The notes beneath the pieces were generated by a model that worked only from the letters and a program-made list of their open reading frames with translations, was not told the origin of the DNA and ran no database searches. Shown piece by piece: positions 33,236-42,401 of a DNA stretch of 64,000 nt (position 1 is its first letter; each line of letters begins with the position of its first letter). The stretch lies in assembly GCA_965277275.1 (NCBI GenBank), contig CBDICG010000001.1, positions 62,001 to 126,000 on the forward strand, in the 5' to 3' direction. A program made the position numbers and the translations under genes. The DNA is from HLUCCA09 sp965277275. Its GTDB lineage: Bacteria; Pseudomonadota; Alphaproteobacteria; Rhodobacterales; Rhodobacteraceae.

Positions 33236-35200
33236 TCATGCGCGGTTCATCCGGTTCTCAATCAAGTCGTCGACAACCGCTGGTTCTGCGAGCGTTGAGG
33301 TATCTCCGAGTGATCCGTAGTCGTTTTCGGCGATTTTGCGCAGGATTCGGCGCATGATTTTGCCGGATCGGGTTTTTGGCAGGCCGGGGGCCCACTGGAT
33401 GAGGTCGGGGGCGGCGATCGGGCCGATCTCGGTGCGAACCCATGTGCGGAGCTCTTTTTTCAGCTCATCGGTCGGTTCTACACCGTTCATTAAGGTCACG
33501 TAGCAATAAATGCCCTGACCTTTGATGTCGTGCGGGTAGCCCACAACCGCGGCTTCGGCCACCGCCACGTGGGCGACCAGCGCGCTTTCCACTTCGGCCG
33601 TCCCCATGCGGTGGCCGGAGACGTTGATCACGTCGTCGACGCGGCCCGTGATCCAGTAGTAGCCATCGCTGTCGCGCCGGCAGCCATCACCGGAGAAGTA
33701 ATAGCCTTTGTAATCAGAGAAATACGTCTTCTCGAAGCGTTCATGGTCGCCCCAGACGGTGCGCATCTGGCCGGGCCAGCTGTCCTTGATCGCCAGCACG
33801 CCCTCGGCCTCGACCGTGTCGAGCTCGGCGCCCGATTGCGGGTCGAGCACCACCGGTTGCACGCCGAAGAAGGGCTTCGTCGCTGAGCCGGGCTTGGTGG
33901 CGATCGCGCCCGGTAGCGGGGTGATCAGGTGGCCGCCGGTCTCGGTCTGCCAGAAGGTGTCGACGATCGGGCAGCGGCCGCCGCCGACCTTGTCGTTGTA
34001 CCAGTTCCAGGCCTCGGGATTGATCGGCTCGCCGACCGTTCCGAGCAGGCGCAGGGAGCTGAGGTCGTGCTTCTCGACCCACTCGTCGCCCTGGCCCATC
34101 AGGGCGCGGATCGCGGTGGGGGCGGTGTAGAACTGGTTGACCTTGTGCTTGGCGCAGACCTCCCAGAAGCGGCCGGCATCGGGGTAGGTCGGCACGCCCT
34201 CGAACATGATCGTCGTGGCGCCGTTGGCCAGCGGCCCGTAGACGATATAGCTGTGCCCCGTCACCCAGCCGACATCGGCGGTGCACCAGAAGACGTCGCC
34301 GTCGTGGTAGTCGAACGTGTACTGGTGGGTCATCGCGGCATAGACGATGTAGCCGCCCGAGCTGTGCACGACGCCCTTGGGCTGGCCGGTGGAGCCCGAG
34401 GTATAGAGGACGAAGAGCGGGTCTTCCGCGTTCATCTCGACAGGGGCCTGGTGGTCATCGGCTTCGAGGCGCAGCTCGTTGTAATCGTGGTCGCGGCCCT
34501 CGATCCAGGTGGTCTGGTCGCCGGTGCGGCGCACGACCAGGAGGTTGCATTGGTGCGTGACATGGAGCAGGGCCGCGTCGCAGTTGGACTTCAGCGGCGT
34601 CTTGCGGCCGCCGCGCGGCGCGTGATCGGCGGTGATGACAAGCTTGGCGTCGCAGCCGTTGATCCGGGCGGCGAGCGCGTCCGAGGAGAAGCCGGCGAAC
34701 ACGATGGAATGGATCGCGCCGATGCGGGCGCAGGCGAGCATGGCGTAGGCGGCTTCGGGGATCATCGGCAGGTAGAGGATGACGCGGTCGCCCTTGCCGA
34801 CACCCAGCCCCTCGAGGATGTTGGCCATCTTGCAGACTTCGGAGTGCAGCTCACGGTAGGTGATGTGCTTGGCCGGAGTGCTGGGATCGTCCGGTTCCCA
34901 GATGATCGCGGTCTGGTCGCCGCGCGTGGCGAGATGCCGGTCGACGCAGTTGGCGCAGACGTTCAGCGTGCCGTCCTCGAACCAGCGGATGTCGATGTTG
35001 CCGGGCTCAAACGACGTGTTCTTCACCTTCGTGTAAGGCTTGATCCAGTCAATCCGCTTGCCCTGCTCCCCCCAGAACGCGGCTGGATCCGAAACAGACG
35101 CACCGTACAAACGCTCATAAGACGAAGCGTCAATATGCGCAGAGGCCACGGTTTCGGGGGTCGGGTGGTAGATCGGGCTGTCGCTCTTGCTGTCGGACAT
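33236..35200 (-). CDS. acs: Acetate--CoA ligase
   Basis: Activates acetate to acetyl-CoA through acetyl-AMP. The 654 residues match the family. YTSGSTGQPKGVVHSSGG is the ATP-binding P-loop, DTFWQTETGGH holds the tryptophan that limits the pocket to acetate, YYFSGDGCRRDSDGYYWITG is the hinge region and PKTRSGKIMRRILRKIA holds the catalytic lysine usually controlled by acetylation. GGGAGAA lies upstream of the ATG. It is the last gene after livK-H-M-G-F on the same strand, with 235 bases between, so shared control is possible. Confidence 0.96.
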   Translation of the reverse strand: MSDSKSDSPIYHPTPETVASAHIDASSYERLYGASVSDPAAFWGEQGKRIDWIKPYTKVKNTSFEPGNIDIRWFEDGTLNVCANCVDRHLATRGDQTAIIWEPDDPSTPAKHITYRELHSEVCKMANILEGLGVGKGDRVILYLPMIPEAAYAMLACARIGAIHSIVFAGFSSDALAARINGCDAKLVITADHAPRGGRKTPLKSNCDAALLHVTHQCNLLVVRRTGDQTTWIEGRDHDYNELRLEADDHQAPVEMNAEDPLFVLYTSGSTGQPKGVVHSSGGYIVYAAMTHQYTFDYHDGDVFWCTADVGWVTGHSYIVYGPLANGATTIMFEGVPTYPDAGRFWEVCAKHKVNQFYTAPTAIRALMGQGDEWVEKHDLSSLRLLGTVGEPINPEAWNWYNDKVGGGRCPIVDTFWQTETGGHLITPLPGAIATKPGSATKPFFGVQPVVLDPQSGAELDTVEAEGVLAIKDSWPGQMRTVWGDHERFEKTYFSDYKGYYFSGDGCRRDSDGYYWITGRVDDVINVSGHRMGTAEVESALVAHVAVAEAAVVGYPHDIKGQGIYCYVTLMNGVEPTDELKKELRTWVRTEIGPIAAPDLIQWAPGLPKTRSGKIMRRILRKIAENDYGSLGDTSTLAEPAVVDDLIENRMNRA

Positions 35201-35435
35201 GGATTTCTCCCAGTGGTCTGCGATACGACCCCGTCGCGTCTCTGGCTTCCGGGACGTCCGGGATCCTGGATTGGTCAACGTGAGCGTGCCCGTGACCTCG
35301 ATGTTCATCAATCGGTACAATTGAAGCACCGACCGCACGCACGTGCGCTGCCAGGTGGCAGCGAATGGTACCAGGGCAGCGTTTGCTCGCGTGGTCGCGG
35401 CCCGAGGGGGGCCGCGCCGGGCGGGTTCTGGCTCG

Positions 35436-36191
35436 CTAGATCGCGAGGTATTCGGCGCGGAGTTCCGGGCTGTCGAGAACCTCTTGCGCGGAGCCGTCGA
35501 AGACGATCTGCCCGCCCTCGAGAATGACCGAGCGGTCGGCGAGTTCGAGCGCACGGACGGCGTTCTGCTCGACGATCACGGTTGTCATACCCTGTTCCTT
35601 GATGTGGATGAGGGTTTTCTCGATCTCGTCCACGATCACCGGAGCAAGGCCCTCGTAGGGTTCGTCAAGCAGGAGCACCTTGAGGTCGCGGGCGAGGGCG
35701 CGGGCGATCGACAGCATCTGTTGCTCGCCGCCGGAAAGCGTGATGCCCTCCTGCTTGCGCCGTTCGCCGAGGCGCGGGAACAGGTCGTAGATGCGGTCTA
35801 GGGACCAGCCGACCGGTGGCACGATCTGTGCAAGCTGCAGGTTTTCCTCGACGGTGAGTCCCGGGATGATCCGGCGATCTTCGGGAACGAGCCCGAGCCC
35901 GTTCACAGCAGCCTCATGGCTCGACATGGTGTGCAGACGCTGGTGATCGAGCCAGATCTCGCCGTGGGTCGCCGCCGGTTCGTCGAGGCGGGCGATGGCG
36001 CGCAGGGTAGAGGTTTTGCCCGCGCCGTTTCGACCGAGCAAGGCAAGGATCTCGCCCTCGTGCACATTGAAAGAGACGCCTTGCACGATGTAGCTCTCGC
36101 CGTAATAGGCATGCAGGTCGTAGACCGACAGGAAGGCTGGAGCGGTGGCCGCCTGATTGGCGCTCTTCGAAAAGTCGGGTTTGACGTTCAT
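35436..36191 (-). CDS. livF: Branched-chain-type ABC transporter ATP-binding protein LivF
   Basis: One of the two ATPases of a Liv-type (HAAT) importer. Its 251 residues have Walker A LLGRNGAGKTSTLRAIA, signature LSGGEQQMLSIARALA, Walker B VLLLDEPYEGLAP and VNGLGLVPEDRRI, the normal LivF pattern. The first 20 residues (NVKPDFSKSANQAATAP) are an extension before the ATPase fold. It follows livG after 46 bases that contain a perfect 22-bp palindrome. The substrate is discussed under livK. Confidence 0.92.
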   Translation of the reverse strand: MNVKPDFSKSANQAATAPAFLSVYDLHAYYGESYIVQGVSFNVHEGEILALLGRNGAGKTSTLRAIARLDEPAATHGEIWLDHQRLHTMSSHEAAVNGLGLVPEDRRIIPGLTVEENLQLAQIVPPVGWSLDRIYDLFPRLGERRKQEGITLSGGEQQMLSIARALARDLKVLLLDEPYEGLAPVIVDEIEKTLIHIKEQGMTTVIVEQNAVRALELADRSVILEGGQIVFDGSAQEVLDSPELRAEYLAI

Positions 36192-36213
36192 CGTTCAACT
36201 CCTTGGGGAGAGG

Positions 36214-36235
36214 CGATTTTTCGTACGAAAAATCG
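36214..36235. repeat. Perfect 22-bp palindrome between livG and livF
   Basis: The half-site CGATTTTTCGT (36214-36224) is followed at once by its exact complement, ACGAAAAATCG (36225-36235). It begins three bases after the livG stop and fills half the 46-base gap to livF. As RNA it would form a stem with almost no loop; as DNA it resembles a regulator site. Similar elements may be dispersed in related genomes. Its role here is unknown. Confidence 0.75.
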
Positions 36236-36237
36236 TG

Positions 36238-36993
36238 TCACGCTGCGTGGCCGAGGTAGGCTTCCTGCACTTTCGGATGTCCCTTGATGTTTTCGGGGAC
36301 GTCTTCGACGAGGGGCGAGCCCTGCGCCAGAACGGTGATCCGCTCTGCGAGGCTGAAGACCACGTGCATGTCGTGCTCGATGATGACCATCGTGATGTCG
36401 CGCGACCGGTTGATCTGCTTGAGAAGCTCGATCGTGTTGTTGGTGTCGGCGCGGGCCATGCCGGCGGTGGGCTCGTCGAGGAGGAGCAAGCGTGGTTTTT
36501 GCACGAGGCACATGGCCATCTCGAGCCGTCGCTTGTCGCCACGGGACAGGGAGCTGGCCTGCATTTCGCGCTTTTCGAGCATGTCGACCTCGTCGAGCAT
36601 CGCCTGGGCTTCGGCGACGATGTCGCTCTCGTCCATCATGTGCTCGTAGGCGTGCATGCGGAACGCACCGTCGCGGCGCGCGAAGCAGGGGATCATGACG
36701 TTCTCGAAAACGGTGAGATCGCCGAAGATCTCGGGCGTCTGGAAAACGCGGCTGATGCCCATCTGGTTGATCTCGTAGGACGAGCGCCCGAGAACCGATT
36801 GGCCATCGAACATCACCGAGCCGGTATCCGGGATCAGCTTGCCGACGAGACAGTTCAAGAGAGTAGACTTGCCTGCGCCGTTCGGACCGATGATCGCGTG
36901 GACCGTGTTTTCGGCGATCGAGAGGTTGACGTCGCCGAGGGCTTGAAGGCCGCCGAACCGCTTATTGACGCCTTTTACTTCGAGGATGCTCAT
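36238..36993 (-). CDS. livG: Branched-chain-type ABC transporter ATP-binding protein LivG
   Basis: The second ATPase of the importer, 251 residues from ATG 36993, which has GGAG seven bases upstream. Walker A is IIGPNGAGKSTLLNCLVG, Walker B LLLLDEPTAGMA, and the switch region IEHDMHVVFSLAERI. The signature is LSRGDKRRLEMA in place of the usual LSGGQ or LSYGQQRRLE, which may mark a subgroup. Its ATG is 12 bases beyond the livM stop. Confidence 0.92.
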   Translation of the reverse strand: MSILEVKGVNKRFGGLQALGDVNLSIAENTVHAIIGPNGAGKSTLLNCLVGKLIPDTGSVMFDGQSVLGRSSYEINQMGISRVFQTPEIFGDLTVFENVMIPCFARRDGAFRMHAYEHMMDESDIVAEAQAMLDEVDMLEKREMQASSLSRGDKRRLEMAMCLVQKPRLLLLDEPTAGMARADTNNTIELLKQINRSRDITMVIIEHDMHVVFSLAERITVLAQGSPLVEDVPENIKGHPKVQEAYLGHAA

Positions 36994-37004
36994 ATCGGGT
37001 CTCC

Positions 37005-38219
37005 TCACTCGCCCACGTGGGGCTTGGATTCGGGGTGGTGTTCAGCGTCTGCCGCGGGACCGGTCTTGGTGCGCCGCATCGAGCGCACGACGCGTTGACC
37101 GAGCTCGACCAAGCCACCGGGCAGGAAGATCACCACCACCATAAACATCAGGCCAAGGGTCATCAGCCAGCCGTCGCCGACGAACATCTGCGCCACCGTC
37201 ACAACGCCGCTTTGCAGCCAATCCGGCAGGAAGCTGAAGAGCGAGTTCAGGTCGGTCTCGTTGAGGCGCGAGAAGATGTTCTCGAAGTACTTGATCATGC
37301 CTGCTCCGAGGACCGGCCCGATCAGCGTGCCGGCGCCACCCAGAATGGTCATAAGCACGACTTCGCCCGACGCCGTCCAGAACATGCGCTCGGCGCCCGC
37401 GAGCGGGTCGACCGCCACCATCAGGCCGCCAGCCAGGCCAGCGTACATGCCGGAGATCACGAAGGCGGCGAGGGTGTAGGGGCGCGGGTTAAGGCCGGTG
37501 TAGCCCATGCGGTTCTGGTTCGACTTCACGGCCCGCAGCATCATCCCGAAGGGCGAGCGGAAGATGCGGATCGAGATGTAGAAGCCGAGCAGCATCAGGA
37601 GCGCGCAGAAGTAGTAGCCGAAGTTGAAGGTGAAGACCCAGCCGCCGAGCGCCCAGTCGAACCCGTCTCGCATTTCGATGCCGAAGAAGTTCGTCGAGGG
37701 GATCACGTTGGCCTCGTTCACGCCTTCGAGCACGCGCGGATCATTGAGCGAGAGCTGCAGGCCGGTCTCGCCCGCCGTAATCGGGGTGAGAACCGAGTAG
37801 GCCAGTGCGAAGGACATCTGCGCGAAGGCCAGCGTGAGGATCGAGAAGTAGATCCCCGACCGCCTGAGGCAGACATAGCCGATCACCACCGAGAAAACCC
37901 CGGCGACCGCGATCGACGCGAGGATGGCGGGAACGACGTTCACCGTCAGCAACTTCATCATCCAGACCCCGGCATAGGAGCCGAAACCGAGGAAGGCGGC
38001 GTGCCCGAAGCTGAGGTAGCCCGTGAGCCCGAAGAGGATGTTGAAGCCGATCGCGAAGATCCCGAAGATCACGAAGCGCTGCATGAGGTCCGGGTAGCCT
38101 GCGTTGAACCGCGCGAGCCCGGAGGCTTCGGGGAACGGGTTGAGCAGGAAAGGCGCGAAGACCACGAGTGCGATAACGACAAAGAACAGCGTGGCGTCTT
38201 TTTTCGAAAGTCCGAGCAT
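37005..38219 (-). CDS. livM: Branched-chain-type ABC transporter permease LivM
   Basis: A 404-residue inner-membrane permease with about ten hydrophobic segments. GLTGYLSFGHAAFLGFGSYAG near residue 65 and VRSPFGMMLRAVKSNQNRMG-type sequence near residue 225 (RSPFGMMLRAVKSNQNR) are LivM hallmarks. The C-terminal 35 residues are hydrophilic and cytoplasmic. It lies three bases after livH and pairs with it to form the channel. Confidence 0.92.
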   Translation of the reverse strand: MLGLSKKDATLFFVVIALVVFAPFLLNPFPEASGLARFNAGYPDLMQRFVIFGIFAIGFNILFGLTGYLSFGHAAFLGFGSYAGVWMMKLLTVNVVPAILASIAVAGVFSVVIGYVCLRRSGIYFSILTLAFAQMSFALAYSVLTPITAGETGLQLSLNDPRVLEGVNEANVIPSTNFFGIEMRDGFDWALGGWVFTFNFGYYFCALLMLLGFYISIRIFRSPFGMMLRAVKSNQNRMGYTGLNPRPYTLAAFVISGMYAGLAGGLMVAVDPLAGAERMFWTASGEVVLMTILGGAGTLIGPVLGAGMIKYFENIFSRLNETDLNSLFSFLPDWLQSGVVTVAQMFVGDGWLMTLGLMFMVVVIFLPGGLVELGQRVVRSMRRTKTGPAADAEHHPESKPHVGE

Positions 38220-38222
38220 GGA

Positions 38223-39254
38223 TCAGTCCTCCATCACGCCTTTGCGGCCCATCAGCCCGCGCGGGCGAACAAGCAGCACGACGATGGCCACGAGGTAGAT
38301 AATGACCTGGTTGATTCCGGGCAGCACGTCGATCACGGCCCCCATGGACGCGAAGCTTTCCAGGATTCCGAGCAGGAATCCGGCGAGCACCGCTCCGGGT
38401 AAGCTTCCCATTCCGCCGACCACCACGACGACGAAACTCAGCACGAGAAAGTTCATGCCCATGTTGTAGTTGGGCGCGACAATGGGCGTGTACATCACCC
38501 CCGCGACACCGGCGACGATGGCAGCGATGGCGAACATGATGGTGAAGCGCTTGTCGATGTTGATCCCGAGCAGCCCCACTGTTTCACGGTCGGCCATGCC
38601 GGCGCGGACGACCATGCCGAAGGTGGTGAATTGCAGGAAGGCGAAGACGGCGCCGATGATGAAGAGGGCGAAGCAGAAATAGACCAGGCGCCAGTAGGGA
38701 TAAATGATCGTGAAGGGATCGAAGCCGAGCAGGACACCGAAATCGAAGGAGCCGGTAAAGACCTCGGGAGCGGGCATCGGGATCGGGTTGGCCCCGTAGA
38801 AATACTTGAAGATCTGCTGCATCACGATGGCGAGGCCGAAGGTGACGAGGATCTGGTCTGCGTGGGGGCGCTTGTAGAAGTATTTGATCAGTCCGCGCTC
38901 CATGATCAGGCCGACGAGGGCCATCACCGGGATGGCGAGCAGGATCGCGAGCGGAACGGACCAATCTATGAGGAAATTCCCGAAGGCCTCGCCGAACCAG
39001 GCCTCGACATAGGGGGTTTCGACCTTGAGCGGATTGCCGAGGAAGTCCGTCCTCGTTGGGTCGAGGGTCTCGAAGGACAGCGTCAGGATCGCATTGAGCG
39101 TGACCGCGCAGAACGCCCCGAGTGCGAAGAGCGCGCCGTGCGCGAAGTTCACGACACCGAGCGTGCCGAAAATCAGTGTGAGTCCCAGCGCGATGAGCGC
39201 ATAGGCGGACCCTTTGTCGAGCCCGTTGAGGACCTGAAGAATTATCGCTTCCAT
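38223..39254 (-). CDS. livH: Branched-chain-type ABC transporter permease LivH
   Basis: A 343-residue inner-membrane permease. It begins EAIILQVLNGLDKGSAYALI, with LTLIFGTLGVVNFAHGALFA as the classic LivH motif, and LLGINIDKRFTIMFAIAAIV plus GGMGSLPGAVLAGFLLG later. A hydrophilic insertion near residues 65-95 (FETLDPTRTDFLGNPLKVE) enlarges a periplasmic loop. ATG 39254 is preferred to the upstream extension MTGGRA. It is separated from livK by 139 bases. Confidence 0.92.
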   Translation of the reverse strand: MEAIILQVLNGLDKGSAYALIALGLTLIFGTLGVVNFAHGALFALGAFCAVTLNAILTLSFETLDPTRTDFLGNPLKVETPYVEAWFGEAFGNFLIDWSVPLAILLAIPVMALVGLIMERGLIKYFYKRPHADQILVTFGLAIVMQQIFKYFYGANPIPMPAPEVFTGSFDFGVLLGFDPFTIIYPYWRLVYFCFALFIIGAVFAFLQFTTFGMVVRAGMADRETVGLLGINIDKRFTIMFAIAAIVAGVAGVMYTPIVAPNYNMGMNFLVLSFVVVVVGGMGSLPGAVLAGFLLGILESFASMGAVIDVLPGINQVIIYLVAIVVLLVRPRGLMGRKGVMED

Positions 39255-39393
39255 GGCTCTACCCCCGGTCACCGCGACACGCCCTCCGGTAACCGGGGCG
39301 GGATGGGGCGGTGACGTGTTGCGTCTGCAGGCGTGCTGCCAGACTCACTGTCGGCAGAGCCCACGGAGGGCTCTGCCGTTGTATGTCAGGCGA

Positions 39394-40794
39394 TCAGGTG
39401 CCCGAGTTGCACTGACCGAGCTCGCCACCGGCAAACTGCGGGTGGTCGACTTCGTACCAGACCTTGTCGACGGGCGTGACTTCGACGATCTCGAGAAGGT
39501 CGAACTCGGAGTCGGGGTTCTCTTTCCCCTTCACCACGAGCACGTCCTTGAAGGCCTGGTGGTCACCGGCGCGGTAGAGCGTCGGGCCGTTGCCGAGGCC
39601 GTCGTAGACGAAGCCTTCGTTGTCGGGCAGGTCCAGACCGGGCAGGCCGTCGCCGTCCTTCAGCGCGTCGACGACACCGCAGGGATCGAACGTCCCGGCG
39701 CGTTCCACGGCATCTGCGTAGAGCAGGGTCTGGCAGTAGCACGTGTGCGCCGCCTGGCTCGGCGGGAAGCCGTACTTCGTGCCGAACGACCGCGTGAAGG
39801 CCTGGGAGCCTTCGTCCGTCAGCGACCAGTGCCAGTTCGTCGAGCCGAAGATGTTCTGGATGTTGGCGCCAGCACCCCGTGCCATCAGGCGCGAGAAGAG
39901 CGGCACGACGATCTGGAAGTCGCGGCCGTTGGCCTGGGCTTCACGCAGGCCGAACTGGACCGCGTTGGTGAGCGAGTTCACCATGTCGCCGCCGTAGTGC
40001 ACCAGGACGAGCGTGTCGGCGCCCGACTGCAGAACCGGCGTGATGTAGGCCGAGAAGTCGCCCGCGCCGAGCGGCGTCTTGACCTTGTTGACAGTCTCCC
40101 AGCCAACGCCTTCGGTGGCTTCCGAAATCGCCTGCTCGGTGGTGTAGCCCCAGTTGTAGTCGGCGGTCAGGTAGTAGGCCTTGCGGTCCGTGCCGTAAGC
40201 GTTCGCAAGCACGGGCGCGAGGGCGGCGCCGGACATGTAGGAGTTGAAGAAGTGGCGGAAGCCGTTGGCCCGCTTGTCCTTGCCGGTCGTGTCGTTGGCG
40301 TGGGTCAGACCGGCCATGAAGATGACGCCGGCTTCCTGGCAGAGCGCCTGCACGGCCACGGCCACACCCGACGACGAGCCGCCGGTGATCATCACGGCGC
40401 CGTCCTTCTCGATCATCGAGCGGGCGGAGGCGCGGGCGGCGTCGGATTTCGTCTGCGTGTCGCCGGTGACGAACTCGACCTTCTTGCCGAGGATGCCGTT
40501 GCCCTGAAGCACGGTGCCCGAGCCGTCGCCGTACTTGAACGTCTCCATCATGCCGTTGTCGGCGCCGGTCCCGTTCAGGTGCTCGACCGCGAGTTCGTAG
40601 GCGCGCAGCTCGTCCGCGCCCTCATCGGCGTAGGCGCCGGATTGGGGCACGTTGAACCCGAGGGTGACGGTGCTGCCCGTGGGCTCGTTCGTGTAGGCCT
40701 GTGCCTTGCTGGTAAAGATCGTCGGCAGTGCGAGCGCACCGCCAGCCGCAGCACTCGTCTTGAGCACGCCGCGGCGCGTGAAACGATTGGACAT
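39394..40794 (-). CDS. livK: Liv-type periplasmic binding protein with Tat signal
   Basis: A 466-residue substrate-binding protein, first gene of the operon. The N-terminus TRRGVLKTSAAAGGALALP is a twin-arginine signal, implying export in a folded state. The mature region begins around YTNEPTGSTVTLGFNVPQSG and contains ITGGSSSGVAVAVQALCQEA, the fold of Leu/Ile/Val and amide-binding proteins. GGGAGGATAGCA precedes the ATG. Because a ScfR regulator is divergent and acs follows the operon, the ligand may be a short-chain acid or derivative, but amino acids or amides are equally possible. Confidence 0.9.
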   Translation of the reverse strand: MSNRFTRRGVLKTSAAAGGALALPTIFTSKAQAYTNEPTGSTVTLGFNVPQSGAYADEGADELRAYELAVEHLNGTGADNGMMETFKYGDGSGTVLQGNGILGKKVEFVTGDTQTKSDAARASARSMIEKDGAVMITGGSSSGVAVAVQALCQEAGVIFMAGLTHANDTTGKDKRANGFRHFFNSYMSGAALAPVLANAYGTDRKAYYLTADYNWGYTTEQAISEATEGVGWETVNKVKTPLGAGDFSAYITPVLQSGADTLVLVHYGGDMVNSLTNAVQFGLREAQANGRDFQIVVPLFSRLMARGAGANIQNIFGSTNWHWSLTDEGSQAFTRSFGTKYGFPPSQAAHTCYCQTLLYADAVERAGTFDPCGVVDALKDGDGLPGLDLPDNEGFVYDGLGNGPTLYRAGDHQAFKDVLVVKGKENPDSEFDLLEIVEVTPVDKVWYEVDHPQFAGGELGQCNSGT

Positions 40795-40891
40795 TGCTAT
40801 CCTCCCTGTGGTGACGCGGGCTTCCATACCCCCGTTGCCCCATGACGGAGCTGTCATAGACCATACAATCGGCGGATAAGCGCGCAACAAG

Positions 40892-40920
40892 GCCTTCCAA
40901 AGGCGCGGTTTTTTTGTAAA
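40892..40920. promoter_or_regulatory. Hairpin plus T-tract and ScfR-like half-site between livK and scfR
   Basis: GCCTTCCAAAGGC (40892-40904) can form a 5-bp stem and is followed by GCGG and TTTTTTTG, like a weak terminator on the plus strand. The T-tract runs into TTTGTAAA (40913-40920), close to TTTGCAAA, the half-site reported for ScfR-family regulators such as PccR and RamB. It lies in the 209-base gap between divergent livK and the regulator. A second similar element, CTGTAAAT, is at 40947-40954. Binding is inferred. Confidence 0.35.
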
Positions 40921-41003
40921 GAAATATACAGGGCATTGCGGGGCGACTGTAAATGTCTTGATGCGGCGGTGCAGAAAGGTGCTGGAAAGATGTGGAATTT
41001 CCC

Positions 41004-42395
41004 ATGATACGTCCGTCGCTCGTTGGCACGCGCATCCGGGAACGCCGGATGGTTCTGCAGCGCAAGCAGGCAGACCTCGCGCGTGCGGTCGGGATTTCGC
41101 CTTCCTACCTGAACCTTATCGAGCACAATCGGCGCAGAATCGGTGGCAAACTGGTGCAGTTGATCGCCCGGGAGCTCGGCGTCGATACTGCCCAGCTGAC
41201 TGAAGGCGCCGAGGCCGCGCTGATCAACACCTTGCGCGAGGCCGCCGCCGATCATGACAACGGGCGCGACGATCTCGACAGGCTGGAGGAATTCGTCGGG
41301 CGGTTCCCGGGCCTTGCCCGGCTGCTTGTCGATACGCGGCGGCGGGCGCTCGACCTGGAGCGCACCGTCGAAGTGCTGTCGGACAGGATGACCCACGACC
41401 CGTTCCTGTCGGCCTCTCTCCACGAAGTGCTCTCGACCGTGACGGCCATCCGCTCCACCGCGGCGATCCTCGTCGACACCGAAGACATCGACCCCGAATG
41501 GCGCAACCGGTTTCACCGCAACATCGCGGAAGAGAGCATGCGCCTTACCGACAGTGCCGAAGCGCTGGTGCGCTACCTCGATGAGGGCACCAGCCAGGAG
41601 TTTGGCGCGCAGACTCCCCAGGAAGAGCTGGACGCGTGGCTCGCCGACCAATCCTACCACATCGCCGATCTGGAGCGCGCGCTCGCGCCCGAGACCGATA
41701 GCATCGTGACGAAAGCGCCCAAGCTTCGCTCCGTCGCCGCGAAGGACATGGCACGGCGTCATATCGAGCGGGCGCGCCGCGACGTGGCGCACATGCCGCT
41801 CGCGGAGATGCGCGACGCGGCGCATGACACCGGCCTCGATCCCGCAGCCATCGCGATGAAGTTCGGCGTAGATCTCGCGGGCGTGTTTCGGCGGCTCGCG
41901 GCCTTGCCTGCCGAGACGCTTGGGGGGCCGGTTGGCCTTGTGTCGTGCGACGCCTCCGGCACGCTGACCTTCCGCAAGCCGGTCGAGGGTTTCGCGGTGC
42001 CACGCTACTCGGCCGCATGTCCGCTCTGGCCGCTTTACCAGGCGCTGACGCGCCCGATGGCGCCGGTGCGGCAGGTAGTGGAGATGGCCGGGCGAACGAG
42101 CCAGCTGTTTCTCACGTTCTCGATATGTCAGCCGGCTCAACTCGCCGGGTTCGGTGGGCCGCAGGTGCTGGAGGCGCAGATGCTGGTGCTGCCGCTTGAA
42201 ACGGTCGCTGCGTTCGCGGAGGGGCAAGGCGCCACCAGCGAGCCCGGGGCGAGTGTGCTTTCCGAGGCCGAGCAGGCCACCGCGCTGCCCATCGGCACGT
42301 CCTGCCGGATCTGTCCGCGGGCGGGCTGCGCGGCACGGCGCGAGCCGTCCATCATGGGAGCTGCGTCGCCTGGTCTGACCGCGCCCGAGCTGTGA
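41004..42395 (+). CDS. ScfR-family (short-chain fatty acyl-CoA) XRE-type regulator
   Basis: A 463-residue regulator. An XRE helix-turn-helix (KQADLARAVGISPSYLNLIE) occupies residues 20-50, a large middle domain follows, and the C-terminus holds the family's cysteine motif TSCRICPRAGCAARREPSI. This is the architecture of RamB, PccR and MccR, which sense acyl-CoAs and control acetate or propionate use. The ATG at 41004 gives the family start IRPSLVGTRIRERR; GTG at 40992 is possible. It is divergent from the livK operon, and acs lies at the operon's far end, suggesting control of that operon by an acyl-CoA. Confidence 0.88.
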   Translation: MIRPSLVGTRIRERRMVLQRKQADLARAVGISPSYLNLIEHNRRRIGGKLVQLIARELGVDTAQLTEGAEAALINTLREAAADHDNGRDDLDRLEEFVGRFPGLARLLVDTRRRALDLERTVEVLSDRMTHDPFLSASLHEVLSTVTAIRSTAAILVDTEDIDPEWRNRFHRNIAEESMRLTDSAEALVRYLDEGTSQEFGAQTPQEELDAWLADQSYHIADLERALAPETDSIVTKAPKLRSVAAKDMARRHIERARRDVAHMPLAEMRDAAHDTGLDPAAIAMKFGVDLAGVFRRLAALPAETLGGPVGLVSCDASGTLTFRKPVEGFAVPRYSAACPLWPLYQALTRPMAPVRQVVEMAGRTSQLFLTFSICQPAQLAGFGGPQVLEAQMLVLPLETVAAFAEGQGATSEPGASVLSEAEQATALPIGTSCRICPRAGCAARREPSIMGAASPGLTAPEL

Positions 42396-42401
42396 CGCGC
42401 C

